Shown here: positions 9,206 through 21,113 of the stretch, piece after piece | Position numbering within the stretch: the stretch's first letter is position 1 | Layout of the letters: each line of letters begins with the position of its first letter | Origin: Phycisphaerae bacterium | GTDB lineage: Bacteria > Planctomycetota > Phycisphaerae > UBA1845 > UTPLA1 | Assembly (NCBI GenBank): GCA_019636475.1 | Contig: JAHBXN010000002.1 | Location: forward strand, 124,001 to 188,000 | DNA: 64,000 nucleotides | Direction of reading: 5' to 3' | Position numbers and translations under genes: made by a program | The notes under the pieces: model-generated | What the model was told of the DNA's origin: nothing | Seen by the model: the letters and a program-made list of their open reading frames with translations, nothing else | Database searches by the model: none

Positions 9206-11602
9206 TCAGTCACCGACCGCCGGGGTGCATGGCTGGGTCGTGCATGTCGATCCGCCACCGACGTAGTAGCCTTCGCTGCTGTAGCAGTTCTGCTCCGTCG
9301 AAAAGATGCACTCGTACTGTCCCAGGCAGCAGGCGCCTCGATAAGGATCGATGCACCCGCCGTCCTCGCAGGCCGAACCATCGCCAAGGTAGGAGCCTTT
9401 GAGCTGTCCGCACTGATCAGCCGTCAGGATCTGGCAGTTGTTCTGACCGACACAGCATGCGCCCGTTTGCGGCGGCGGACAGTCCGCAAATTCGCACTGA
9501 CTGCCGTCACCGCGGTACTCTCCGAGGAATGCACTGCATTCCGGTTGTGTGATCGTTGCGCAGGTGCCATCTCGCTTGCAGCACGCGCCGGTCGGCAGCG
9601 GGCATTCGGCAAACTTGCACAAGCTGCCGTCACCGTCGTAGTTTCCTTCCGCCGTCCAGCATTCGTCATAGGTCACTTCGATGCACGAGCCGTCATAAAG
9701 GCAGCACGCGCCGGTCGGCAGCGGGCATTCCGCGGACGCGCAGTCAATGCCGTCGCCCTTGTAGTGTCCCTTGTAGCCGTTGCACATCGACTCGGTCAGA
9801 ACAGAGCAATCGCCATCGTCGAAGCAGCACGCGCCCGTCGGCGGCTCACACAATCCCTCGGAGCAAAAAACGCCATCGCCGCGCCACTCTCCCTGCAGCG
9901 CGATGCAGTCGCTGTAGGTCAGGTAGTCGCACGCGTAGCCGCTCAGACAGCACGCGCCGCTGGGTTCGCCGCAATTGTCGATGCCGCAACGTGTTCCGGG
10001 GCCGAGGAATAAGCCGTCGTTGTAGTAGATGCACTCGTATGCCGGAATTTCCTCGCAACCCGAAACGGTTCCGCGCGAGGGGACGCAACACACGCCCGGC
10101 GTCAGATCGCAGAAGCCCTTGCCGCATGGCACCCCATCGCCCAGATAGGTGCCGCCGAAGAGTTCGCAGATATCGTCAACGGACTCAAGGCAGAACTCGC
10201 CCGAGAAACAGCACGCGCCTTCTCTGAAATCGCATTTCACGGATTCGCAGGACGATTCGTTTCCTTTGTAATCGCCGTCCTGATAGAAAACGCAATCAAT
10301 CAGCGATGTGACTGTGCAGCCGCCCTCGCGGAAACAGCAGGCCCCCGTCGGAAGATTGCATGCGTTGTCATCGCACGTTGTATCGTCCCCAAGGAAGCTG
10401 CCGCCTTCCTCGATGCAATCAGGCTCCGTGAGGTACGAGCAGGAGTACTCAAAGCAGCACGCTCCGTACCTCTCGCCGCAAGGATCGCCTTCGCAGGTCA
10501 CGCCGTCGCCAAGGTATCGTCCCTTGAACGAATCGCACTCCGGCTGGGTGACGTAATCGCAGGAGTTCTTACCGAAACAACAGGCTCCCCGAACAGGGGG
10601 CTGCGGACAATTTGCGGTCGCACACGACGTCTGATCGCCGCGATATTCACCACCGAATGTGGAACAATCCGCCGAAGACAGCGCTGAGCAGGAACCGTCA
10701 ACAAAACAGCACGCTCCCGTCAGCACCGGCGGTTCCGCGGTGCATGACACGCCATCTCCCAGGTAGCTGCCGTTCAGTGTGCTGCACTGCGCCCGGGTGG
10801 TGACCTGGCAGTCCGTTGATGTGATCTGACACGCGCCGGTCGGCTGCGGACATGCAGCCGAGACGCAATTCGTGCCGTTGCCCTTGTACGTGCCTCCAGC
10901 GCTGGTGCATGCAGGAGAAATCAGCGACTGGCAGTCGCCATCCGAGAAGCAGCAGGCGCCGATGGGCGCGCAGGCATCGCCGACACCGTCGTGATCTGAA
11001 TCGGTCTGATCCAGATTCGGCACATCCGGGCAGTTGTCGCAGGCATCGATGACGCCATCATCGTCGGTATCGGTCTCACAAGCGTCCAAAATGCCGTTTT
11101 CATCGCAATCAGTCGATGCGGCGTTCCCTATTTGGATGGTGTCATCCACACCGTTGGCGTCGCAATCGGTGGGCGGCGGCGCAATGATGATCTCGATGAT
11201 CTGTCCGGACTCGAAGTCAACGCCGAGTACCAGCACACGACTGAGCAATCGAAATCCCGGACGGGTAAAGGGCGAGTCACTGCTCGACGAACTGTCCGAA
11301 GAATCAGCGATTGTGGCGACGACTTCGATTCGCTGCGCCGTGGTTCGCAGAAGCGATACAACGGCACCGGCTCCGCCGGACGGCAATAATCGCGTCGTCC
11401 GCCGTATGTCCCGTTCGGAAAAGTAGAAAGCCGCTTTGGCCGTCACCTGGAATCCGGACTGGTTTTTGATGACCAGCAACACCGAATCGCCGGGGATCAG
11501 CCCGTCGCCGTTCGACGCAGGAAACGGACAGGTCATGCCGCCGAACGTTCCGACGATCAGAACGGCCATGCACACGATCGAAGCTCTGGCATATCGCCGC
11601 AT
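9206..11602 (-). CDS. Secreted protein with Ca-binding TSP3-like repeats and fourteen six-cysteine repeats
   Basis: The protein has 798 residues from ATG 11602. An N-terminal signal segment (about 5-25) is followed by roughly 120 residues of unknown fold. Next is an Asp-rich thrombospondin type 3-like region with DCDENGILDAC, DTDDDGVIDAC and DSDHDGVGDAC. From about residue 220 to the end there are fourteen repeats of about 41 residues. Their pattern is GACC, then C about 6 residues on, C about 8 on, GxYxGDG, and two more Cys, ending in CPxPT. Most repeats have six Cys; repeat 2 lacks the doublet. The protein stops directly after the last repeat with no anchor. Role unknown; likely a disulphide-rod surface or matrix protein. 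Confidence 0.85.
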   Translation of the reverse strand: MRRYARASIVCMAVLIVGTFGGMTCPFPASNGDGLIPGDSVLLVIKNQSGFQVTAKAAFYFSERDIRRTTRLLPSGGAGAVVSLLRTTAQRIEVVATIADSSDSSSSSDSPFTRPGFRLLSRVLVLGVDFESGQIIEIIIAPPPTDCDANGVDDTIQIGNAASTDCDENGILDACETDTDDDGVIDACDNCPDVPNLDQTDSDHDGVGDACAPIGACCFSDGDCQSLISPACTSAGGTYKGNGTNCVSAACPQPTGACQITSTDCQVTTRAQCSTLNGSYLGDGVSCTAEPPVLTGACCFVDGSCSALSSADCSTFGGEYRGDQTSCATANCPQPPVRGACCFGKNSCDYVTQPECDSFKGRYLGDGVTCEGDPCGERYGACCFEYSCSYLTEPDCIEEGGSFLGDDTTCDDNACNLPTGACCFREGGCTVTSLIDCVFYQDGDYKGNESSCESVKCDFREGACCFSGEFCLESVDDICELFGGTYLGDGVPCGKGFCDLTPGVCCVPSRGTVSGCEEIPAYECIYYNDGLFLGPGTRCGIDNCGEPSGACCLSGYACDYLTYSDCIALQGEWRGDGVFCSEGLCEPPTGACCFDDGDCSVLTESMCNGYKGHYKGDGIDCASAECPLPTGACCLYDGSCIEVTYDECWTAEGNYDGDGSLCKFAECPLPTGACCKRDGTCATITQPECSAFLGEYRGDGSQCEFADCPPPQTGACCVGQNNCQILTADQCGQLKGSYLGDGSACEDGGCIDPYRGACCLGQYECIFSTEQNCYSSEGYYVGGGSTCTTQPCTPAVGD

Positions 11603-11970
11603 ACTTAGAATCCTGTTCAACGCCCCCGACCCGTTGACAGTGCGAGCCGATGCCTCGCCGACAGTCCTATCGTGGTCGGACACCACCGCCTGATTCTCAA
11701 TCCCATAAGCTTGCCCAGCGCACCGCTCAGAGCGAACGGGGGAGAACGCCAGCCTGCGCTAATCCATTGTACGCACGAACCATCCAGAGTGAATGCCCCC
11801 GAATCGCGATACTTTGAAATTGAAGGAGTTACGGTCGGACCGATAACGGCGCACCCCCAAATCGAGACGGATTTGCCCCCACCTCTCCTCACGAACGGCC
11901 TTTCCTTCAACTTGGAGCCTGCGAATCACCCCGCGTCCGAACGCCCACCGCGCGGCTCGAATGCCTTACA
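11603..11970. other. Divergent intergenic region
   Basis: These 368 bases separate the cysteine-repeat gene (minus) from rlmN (plus) and should carry both promoters. The only motif I can support is the TACAAT at 11967-11972 just before rlmN. No small reading frame with a ribosome-binding site stood out. Confidence 0.4.
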
Positions 11971-11972
11971 AT
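11967..11972 (+). promoter_or_regulatory. -10 box close to the rlmN start (possible leaderless transcript)
   Basis: TACAAT ends 7 bases before the ATG at 11980. A start of transcription at the usual distance would fall on or next to that ATG. The -35 region is poor. Confidence 0.35.
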
Positions 11973-13020
11973 GTTCGGTATGACTTCGGAGCCGATCGAC
12001 ATTCTCGGCCTTACCTTTGAGGAAGCAAAGCCGCCGGCTGGTCCCGGTGAGGCGGCGCTCCGCCCGAGATATCGTCGAACCTTGACGACCGGCGACAACC
12101 ACCCCCCTTTCATCGCGCGGGTCGCTCCGGTGATCCGCCATGAACGCGACGGGGAACTGATCAAATTCATCCAGTCGCACGACCACGGTCTGGAAACGGA
12201 AAGCGTCATCATCCCGATGGGACAAGGCGATCGCTCGTGGTACTCGCTTTGTGTGTCGTCGCAGGTTGGGTGCCGCATGGGTTGCAGCTTCTGCGAAACG
12301 GCGCAACTGGGCCTGCTTCGCAATCTGAGCGCGAGCGAGATTGTCGGCCAGGTTCTGGCCGCCCGCCGCGAATTCGGCGTCGAAATCAAAAAGATCGTCT
12401 TCATGGGCATGGGCGAACCGTTCGACAATTTCGACGCGGTCGTCCAGGCCGTACGGGTGCTCACGGACCCGGCGGGCCTTTCCCTCAGCAAGCGTCAAAT
12501 AACGATCAGCACGGTCGGACGAATCGACGGCATTCGGCGGCTGGCGTCAATGGGCTGGCAGTACCTCCAGCTGGCAGTGTCGCTCAACGCGCCCAATGAC
12601 GAAATCAGATCGCGGATCATGCCGGTCAACCGTGCCGACAACATGGCAGCCCTGCGAGATGCGCTGACGGCCTATCCGCTGCGGCGCAATATGTTCATCA
12701 TGATCGAGTATGTACTGATCCCCGGCCTGAACGACTCGCCCGCCCATGCCCGCGAACTTGCCGATTACCTGAGATCGGTGAAATGCTGCGTGAACGTCAT
12801 CCCCTACAATCCGCGCCGCGAGTCGCCGTGGCCTGCGCCATCGGAGGATTCCATCGGCTGCTTCCTGTCCGCGCTTCGCGAAGCCGGTCAATTCTGCAAG
12901 CGCCGGATCACGCGCGGCCGCGACCTCATGGCCGCCTGCGGTCAGCTTGGCAACCGGGCATTGTCGAGAAAACGGCCGATCGCGGTCGGTTTGCCCGCTT
13001 CAACCGAATCTCAATCATGA
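11971..13020 (+). CDS. rlmN: RlmN-family radical SAM 23S rRNA/tRNA methyltransferase
   Basis: The protein has 349 residues from ATG 11971, or 346 from ATG 11980, which the nearby -10 box favours. RlmN methylates C2 of adenine in 23S rRNA (A2503) and some tRNAs. The radical SAM cluster motif is CRMGCSFC, spaced CxxxCxxC. Other marks are KIVFMGMGEPFDNFD, TVGRIDGIRRLA, LAVSLNAPNDEIRSRIMP and EYVLIPGLNDS. The C-terminal GRDLMAACGQL supplies the second catalytic Cys. These marks do not cleanly separate RlmN from Cfr-like enzymes, but RlmN is the default in a bacterium. Its stop overlaps the nnrE start in ATGA. Confidence 0.9.
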   Translation: MFGMTSEPIDILGLTFEEAKPPAGPGEAALRPRYRRTLTTGDNHPPFIARVAPVIRHERDGELIKFIQSHDHGLETESVIIPMGQGDRSWYSLCVSSQVGCRMGCSFCETAQLGLLRNLSASEIVGQVLAARREFGVEIKKIVFMGMGEPFDNFDAVVQAVRVLTDPAGLSLSKRQITISTVGRIDGIRRLASMGWQYLQLAVSLNAPNDEIRSRIMPVNRADNMAALRDALTAYPLRRNMFIMIEYVLIPGLNDSPAHARELADYLRSVKCCVNVIPYNPRRESPWPAPSEDSIGCFLSALREAGQFCKRRITRGRDLMAACGQLGNRALSRKRPIAVGLPASTESQS

Positions 13021-13742
13021 TGCTGTCACGTGAACAAGTGCGTGAGATCGATCGCCGTGCAATCACGGAATACGGCATACCCGGCGTTGTCCTGATGGAA
13101 AACGCCGGCCGCGGCGCGGCGGACCTGATCCACGCGATACTGACCCAACAATCCGTCAGGGATGCTTCTCCGGCTCCGGAATTGTCGGCGAGGCGTAGCC
13201 GCCCGCCCTGCGTTGCAATCGTATGCGGGCGAGGCAACAACGGCGGCGACGGATATGTGATCGCCCGCCACCTTCATAATCGCGGTGACTCGGTGCAACT
13301 GTATTTGACCGCGTCGATTGAAGACCTTACGGGAGATGCGCTGATCAACGCGACGATCGCCCGGAAGATGTGGCTTCCAATGCACTTGTTCAATTCGATC
13401 CCGGCGATTCACGCCGAATCGCATCTCCTGCATTCCGCCGACCTGATCGTGGACGCCGTTCTGGGAACCGGCTTCGCCGGCGACGTGCGATCCCCGCTCG
13501 ATGCGGCGGTGAATGCCATTAACGCGGCACCCGACTCAATAATTCGTGTTGCAGTGGACGTTCCTTCCGGACTGGATTGCGACACGGGGCGTCCATCCAA
13601 TGCGACGGTAAGGGCCGATCATACGATCACCTTTGTCGCGCCAAAGCGCGGCTTCGAAAAAGAGGATGCCGCGAGGTGGACTGGCCGCGTGCATGTCGTC
13701 GATATCGGCGCGCCGCGCGAGTTGATCCCGGTTCGCGACTGA
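13017..13742 (+). CDS. nnrE: NAD(P)H-hydrate epimerase (YjeF N-terminal domain only)
   Basis: The protein has 241 residues from ATG 13017, overlapping the rlmN stop by 4 bases. It repairs the R epimer of hydrated NAD(P)H. The YjeF_N features are SREQVREIDRRAI at the N-terminus, PGVVLMENAGRG, the nucleotide-binding loop CGRGNNGGDGYVIARHL, and VDAVLGTGFAGDVR followed by VDVPSGLDCDTG. The dehydratase domain (NnrD) usual in fused proteins is absent, so a separate NnrD would be needed elsewhere. It converges on the hydrolase gene 8 bases away. Confidence 0.92.
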   Translation: MMLSREQVREIDRRAITEYGIPGVVLMENAGRGAADLIHAILTQQSVRDASPAPELSARRSRPPCVAIVCGRGNNGGDGYVIARHLHNRGDSVQLYLTASIEDLTGDALINATIARKMWLPMHLFNSIPAIHAESHLLHSADLIVDAVLGTGFAGDVRSPLDAAVNAINAAPDSIIRVAVDVPSGLDCDTGRPSNATVRADHTITFVAPKRGFEKEDAARWTGRVHVVDIGAPRELIPVRD

Positions 13743-13750
13743 CGGCATGC

Positions 13751-14563
13751 TCAGCAGGGCGTCGTCTCGGGATGGAGGAATCGGCGACACCATGCGGCCG
13801 ACTCTTCGATCAGCCGCTCGTTCATTCCGACGGATCTCATGCCGTGGTCCTCGGTGTCCAATTCCACGATCCGCGCGTTGCCATCCGCCGGCCTCATCTT
13901 TTCAACATATGCGCGACCGTGATCGACCGGGACATGCCGATCGCCCGCGCCGTGCATCACAAGCAACGGTCGCGGCGAGGCGGCCAATCTGGCGGGCGCA
14001 TCGTGCTCCGGAATGCCCTCGATGAATCCGCGCCCCATACGATGTCCGAAATGTTCGACCCAGCCGTTGGCGTTGATGAACTCCCATGCCGCCGGCGTCA
14101 TGTCGCGTTCGACCAGGCGGCGCGGAAACGCGACCGGCGCCCAGAAGACCAACGCGCGAACGGCGGACAAGGACTCGATGGACAGCGCCGTGGTGTAGGC
14201 CCCGTAGCTGCTTGCCACGATTGCGATGCGGGTTGGATCGCATCCGGCGGCATGGTCGAGCGCTCGAACGGCAGCCTGAAGATCGTCCACCAGTTTTGCG
14301 GGCGTCACATCCTGAAACCGACCTTCGCTCTCGCCGCAGCCGCGGAAGTCAAATCGAAGGCAGGCGATATTCATTTCGACGAGCCGCCGTGCCAGCGCCA
14401 CTGAGCGGCAGGACGAACCGAGCCGAGTTCCGGTCAGTCCGTGCGCATACACGACGACGGGCGACGCAGCGGTCAGGCGATTCGCGTTCGGCACGTGCAG
14501 CGCCGCGGCGATTCGCTCGCGGCCGACCGGTATTTCGAGGTATTGTTGTAATGAGTGCATCAT
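13751..14563 (-). CDS. Alpha/beta hydrolase, serine peptidase/esterase type
   Basis: The protein has 270 residues from ATG 14563. The fold is plain: VVVYAHGLTGTRLG gives the oxyanion His-Gly, and LRFDFRGCGESEG follows. The nucleophile elbow is VASSYGAY, where Ser replaces the usual first Gly of GxSxG. The acid is in GAGDRHVPVDH and the catalytic His in DTEDHGMR. There is no signal peptide, so it is probably cytoplasmic. The substrate is unknown; it resembles the BD-FAE/dienelactone hydrolase-like group. Its start region overlaps the promoter of the divergent pdxJ operon. Confidence 0.8.
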   Translation of the reverse strand: MMHSLQQYLEIPVGRERIAAALHVPNANRLTAASPVVVYAHGLTGTRLGSSCRSVALARRLVEMNIACLRFDFRGCGESEGRFQDVTPAKLVDDLQAAVRALDHAAGCDPTRIAIVASSYGAYTTALSIESLSAVRALVFWAPVAFPRRLVERDMTPAAWEFINANGWVEHFGHRMGRGFIEGIPEHDAPARLAASPRPLLVMHGAGDRHVPVDHGRAYVEKMRPADGNARIVELDTEDHGMRSVGMNERLIEESAAWCRRFLHPETTPC

Positions 14564-14572
14564 CCTCCGCAC

Positions 14573-14601
14573 TTTCACCCCGCCACAGCCTCTTCTATAA
14601 T
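14573..14601 (+). promoter_or_regulatory. Promoter of the pdxJ-dapA operon
   Basis: A perfect TATAAT at 14596-14601 is preceded by TTTCAC at 14573-14578 with a 17-base spacer. It lies 68 bases before the pdxJ ATG, and its upstream edge nearly touches the start codon of the divergent hydrolase gene. Confidence 0.55.
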
Positions 14602-14669
14602 CTCGTTCGAGGGTGCTTCGCAAGTCGCATGGGTCGTGCGACGAGCGTCATTTTTCATTCAGGAACCCC

Positions 14670-15404
14670 ATGCCCACGCTCGGCGTCAATATCGATCATG
14701 TCGCGACGGTTCGCCAGGCTCGCAAGACCGATGAGCCGGATCCGGTCTGGGCGGCCGTCGAAGCGCAACTGGGTGGCGCGGCTTGCATCACTTTCCACCT
14801 GCGTGAGGACCGACGGCATATCATCGATCGCGATGTGCCGCTGCTCCGCGGCGTGGTCAACGTGAAGCTCAACATGGAAATGTCGATCGCGGACGAGATC
14901 GTCGATATCGCCATCCGGAATCGACCTGACCAATGCTGTCTCGTTCCCGAGCGCCGCGAAGAGGTCACCACGGAGGGCGGACTGGATGTCATTCGCCACG
15001 CCGAGCGAGTCGGCCGAGCCGTCAAACGCCTTCGCGAGTCTGGAATCGTTTGCAGCGCGTTCATCGAACCGATGGGCGATCACATCCGAAAGGCCGCCGA
15101 TCTTGGCTTTGAAGTGGTCGAGCTGTGGACAGGCGGCTATGCCCACGCGGCGTCCGGCCCGGCCGAACGGGATGCCGCGCTGGATCGACTTCGCGCGGGC
15201 GTTCAAGTTGCGACACAATGCGGCCTTGAGGTGCACGGAGGCCACGGGCTGACCTACCGCAATGTCGGACGGGTCGCCGCCATCCCGGGATTCACCGAGT
15301 TCAACATCGGACACAGCATCATGGCCCGCGCGTTTTTTGTCGGACTTCGGAACGCCGTCCGCGAGATGAATGACCTGCTGGTTCGATTCGGGTCAAAGGA
15401 GTGA
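14670..15404 (+). CDS. pdxJ: Pyridoxine 5'-phosphate synthase
   Basis: The protein has 244 residues from ATG 14670, with AGGA 5 bases upstream. PdxJ condenses 3-amino-2-oxopropyl phosphate with 1-deoxyxylulose 5-phosphate to make pyridoxine phosphate in vitamin B6 synthesis. Family marks are LGVNIDHVATVRQAR, ITFHLREDRRHI, LNMEMS, CCLVPERREEVTTEGGLD, LEVHGGHGLTYRNV and EFNIGHSIMARA. It is complete and of normal length, and is the first gene of a three-gene operon with dapA. Confidence 0.96.
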   Translation: MPTLGVNIDHVATVRQARKTDEPDPVWAAVEAQLGGAACITFHLREDRRHIIDRDVPLLRGVVNVKLNMEMSIADEIVDIAIRNRPDQCCLVPERREEVTTEGGLDVIRHAERVGRAVKRLRESGIVCSAFIEPMGDHIRKAADLGFEVVELWTGGYAHAASGPAERDAALDRLRAGVQVATQCGLEVHGGHGLTYRNVGRVAAIPGFTEFNIGHSIMARAFFVGLRNAVREMNDLLVRFGSKE

Positions 15405-15406
15405 CT

Positions 15407-16300
15407 ATGTTTCGAGGCTGTCTTGTTGCCATCGTCACGCCCTTTCGAGAGGGGCGCATCGACTTTCGCGCGCTGGACGAGTTGGTCGATCATGTGATCG
15501 ACGGCGGCGTCCACGGGCTGGTGCCGTGCGGAACCACCGGCGAATCGCCGACGCTCGACGACGAAGAGCATCAGTCGATCGTCGCAGCCGTCGTGAAACG
15601 GTCGAGAGGCCGGGTGCCGGTGATCGCGGGGACGGGCACCAATTCGACGCAGAAGACATTGAAATTGTCGAAGAGCGCGATGGAGGCGGGCGCCTGCGGG
15701 CTGATGCTCGTATCGCCCTACTACAACAAGCCGAATCAGACCGGCCTGTATGAGCATTTTTCGGCGGTGGCGTCGCGCGTGGACGCGCCGATCATGCTGT
15801 ACAACATTCCCGGCCGCACCGGTGTTGAGATCTCCGTCGAGACGATTGCACGGCTACACGCGCATCATCCGAATATCCAGGCCGTGAAGCATGCAACGGG
15901 CAATGTGGATGGAGCAAGCCGTCTGGCAGCCGCGAGCGGAATCGCGATTCTCGCCGGCGACGATACGCTGACCGTGCCGCTGATGAGCATTGGCGCGGTC
16001 GGCGTGGTCAGCGTGCTGGGCAATCTCATGCCGCGCGAGATGTCGAGCATGGTCAATGCCGCGAGCAACGCCGACCTGCGCGGGGCGAGAGAGTGGCACC
16101 AGCGTCTGTTCCCAATCGCCAGCGAGTTGCTCTCGCTTGATATCAATCCGATTCCAATCAAGACGGCGCTGGCGCTGCGCGGGTTGGTGGCTGAGGAATT
16201 CCGGTTGCCGATGTGTCCGCTCGATCCTGCGAAGAAAATTCGCCTTCAGACGCTGCTCACTTCGTACAAGGCCGCCGAGCCCGAGAAGGTTCACGCATGA
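15407..16300 (+). CDS. dapA: 4-hydroxy-tetrahydrodipicolinate synthase
   Basis: The protein has 297 residues. DapA joins pyruvate and aspartate semialdehyde in the lysine/diaminopimelate pathway. It shows FRGCLVAIVTPF, VPCGTTGESPTL, the catalytic Tyr in YNIPGRTG, and the Schiff-base Lys in QAVKHATGNVD. The ATG at 15407 follows an AAGGAG box by 5 bases and begins 2 bases after the pdxJ stop. An overlapping GTG at 15401 is possible but falls on that box. Its own stop overlaps the next gene. Confidence 0.96.
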   Translation: MFRGCLVAIVTPFREGRIDFRALDELVDHVIDGGVHGLVPCGTTGESPTLDDEEHQSIVAAVVKRSRGRVPVIAGTGTNSTQKTLKLSKSAMEAGACGLMLVSPYYNKPNQTGLYEHFSAVASRVDAPIMLYNIPGRTGVEISVETIARLHAHHPNIQAVKHATGNVDGASRLAAASGIAILAGDDTLTVPLMSIGAVGVVSVLGNLMPREMSSMVNAASNADLRGAREWHQRLFPIASELLSLDINPIPIKTALALRGLVAEEFRLPMCPLDPAKKIRLQTLLTSYKAAEPEKVHA

Positions 16301-17271
16301 TTCCGGTCAACGTTCCATCCACGGCCATGAATCCCGGTCCGGCCAGTCCGACCTTTCCGTCGAGCGGGCAAATACTGATTCGGCGGATTCGCCTTATCGC
16401 GGCCATGGCGGTGTCCGCACTGATTTTCTGGTATTTCGGCTGGTGGGTCGCCAGTCCACCGGATCCGGGCAGCGCGGTCGCGCTCATCCTGATTGATCAG
16501 GGTGTCGTCACCATGGCAGAACTCCTGGCGCTGGCGGCCGTGGTGAGCGGATTGGCGGTTGCGATATGCGGCGCGGATTCGGCGGAGCGGGGTCCGTTGG
16601 CCGTTGCGGTGGGGCTGGCGACGCTTGCGGCTCGCGCCGGACAAATGGACAAACTGGTCCTCTATCGTCTCACGACGCTGTCAACCGGCCCCGGGGCTGA
16701 GTCTGCCTACCCGACTTTCGCACTCATCGCCGAAACCTGGCTTTGGCTGGCGCTGATCGGCGTGGGTCTGGTCGTCGGACGATGGGTGGATAGCTGGTTC
16801 AAGCCAGTCGCGATGCCGACCCCACTGTCGCCGCAGGCCGATCCTGGCGCCGAAATTCGCAACGGGGCCGGGACACTCATCCTGACTGCGTCGATTTCAT
16901 GGGTGCTGTTGTCCTACCTGGTGGGAGGGACTCAGTATCCCATAGAGAAGGGACAGCTTTATTTCGGGGTCGCGGCGGCGTTTCTGCTCGGATCACTGAT
17001 CGCGAACATGCTCTTCCAGATGCAGACCCGCGTGATGCTGCTGATCGTCGTGGCGCTGGTCGCCAGTTCGGCCTATATCTATGCCGGGCCGCCCGATGAA
17101 CTGCTACATGCCGCTCGCTCGATCGGAGCCTACGTCACGCTTGCGCCGATGGCGCGGCCGCTGCCGATCGAGTATGCGGCGCTCGGCGCGATCGGCATCC
17201 TGATTGAAAAAGACGTCATGGGACTATTGGGTACCTTGGTCGGCGTCGCACCCGCTGAACAGGCCGACTAG
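16297..17271 (+). CDS. Integral membrane protein of unknown function, coupled to dapA
   Basis: The protein has 324 residues from ATG 16297, which overlaps the dapA stop in ATGA. About eight hydrophobic segments are visible (roughly 33-52, 72-90, 100-115, 145-165, 195-215, 222-245, 248-268, 290-312). The N-terminal 28 residues are Pro/Ser-rich and likely cytoplasmic. I recognise no family motif. Coupling to dapA suggests coordinated expression but does not show a role in lysine synthesis. Confidence 0.75.
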   Translation: MIPVNVPSTAMNPGPASPTFPSSGQILIRRIRLIAAMAVSALIFWYFGWWVASPPDPGSAVALILIDQGVVTMAELLALAAVVSGLAVAICGADSAERGPLAVAVGLATLAARAGQMDKLVLYRLTTLSTGPGAESAYPTFALIAETWLWLALIGVGLVVGRWVDSWFKPVAMPTPLSPQADPGAEIRNGAGTLILTASISWVLLSYLVGGTQYPIEKGQLYFGVAAAFLLGSLIANMLFQMQTRVMLLIVVALVASSAYIYAGPPDELLHAARSIGAYVTLAPMARPLPIEYAALGAIGILIEKDVMGLLGTLVGVAPAEQAD

Positions 17272-17324
17272 CGCCGGCCGACCCGATCCGCCGCTGTTCA
17301 ATTCGCCCCACCAGGGATCGACGC

Positions 17325-20261
<2,937 letters not shown>

Positions 20262-20535
20262 TCGAGCCTCACTCCTGCACCGACGTGCGAGATCTGCCTG
20301 CCTGGGTCCATCTCGAACCGGCTGGCGACGACGTGTCGCGCCTGGATCGTAATTTGAACGCCAGGTAAATCGTTTAATTTAAATCAGATTCGCGTTGCAC
20401 GGGGAATTCACATGCCTTCAACGTGTCGCGAACTTCCGATAAGTCCGCAACTCTAAGGACGCGGAATGGGGGTGTCAACGAAGAACCGACTCGAATGAGC
20501 CGCATTGGGAAGGCTATATCGGACGAGTCGATCCG

Positions 20536-20973
20536 CTACTCGCCGATGTCCTCGTTCCACAGCTCGGGGCGGGCCGCGATGAAATCGCGCATGAGCTGGA
20601 CGCAGGTCGGGTCGTTCAGGATGGTCAACTCGACTCCCCGGCTGCGGACGTATGCTTCCGGCCCCCGAAACGTGACATTCTCGCCGATCACCACGCGCGG
20701 AATACGGTACAACAGCGCGGTTCCGCTGCACATATCGCAAGGAGAAAGTGTCGAGTAAAGCGTCGCGCGACGGTAGTGCTTCGCCGAAAGGCGGCCTGCG
20801 TTTTCCAGTGCGTCCATCTCGGCGTGAAGTATCGCGCTGTCCTTCTGAATCCGGCGATTGTGGCCGCGCCCCACGATTCGACCATCGATCACGAGGACCG
20901 ATCCGATCGGAATCCCGCCCTCGGACAACCCCTGGCGGGCTTCATCAATGGCGGCCTGCATGAATTCGTCCAT
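20536..20973 (-). CDS. Cytosine deaminase of the yeast Fcy1 type
   Basis: The protein has 145 residues from ATG 20973 (GAGG 5 bases upstream; ATG 20997 also in frame). The zinc deaminase motifs are LHAEMDALENAGRL and TLSPCDMCSG. The match to yeast cytosine deaminase, from memory of that sequence, runs nearly end to end: EGGIPIGSVLV, GRGHNRRIQK, LYSTLSPCDMC, VVIGENV, and the end RPELWNEDIGE. This is distinct from bacterial CodA and from tRNA adenosine deaminase TadA. It should convert cytosine to uracil for pyrimidine salvage. Close relatives could act on other pyrimidines. Confidence 0.85.
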   Translation of the reverse strand: MDEFMQAAIDEARQGLSEGGIPIGSVLVIDGRIVGRGHNRRIQKDSAILHAEMDALENAGRLSAKHYRRATLYSTLSPCDMCSGTALLYRIPRVVIGENVTFRGPEAYVRSRGVELTILNDPTCVQLMRDFIAARPELWNEDIGE

Positions 20974-21113
20974 GATCGCCTCGGATGCTAATTTCATGGA
21001 TGCCGAAGAGCGACGGTCGGAACAGCGCGCGTCAACCGGAGCGGCACAAGCCCATACCCAGCAGCCCAATCGGTTGCCCCATCACCAAGCGATTAACCGG
21101 CTCAGATTCCGGT

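Noticed and set aside
9077-10012. Long plus-strand frames across the cysteine-repeat gene
   Set aside because: They are antisense to tandem Cys-rich repeats; the repetition of the minus-strand codons creates the open frame.
9206-11602. Possible CRISPR or DNA tandem-repeat array
   Set aside because: Repeat spacing is about 123 bases and sequences vary at the DNA level while the Cys pattern is kept. This is a protein repeat, not a CRISPR array.
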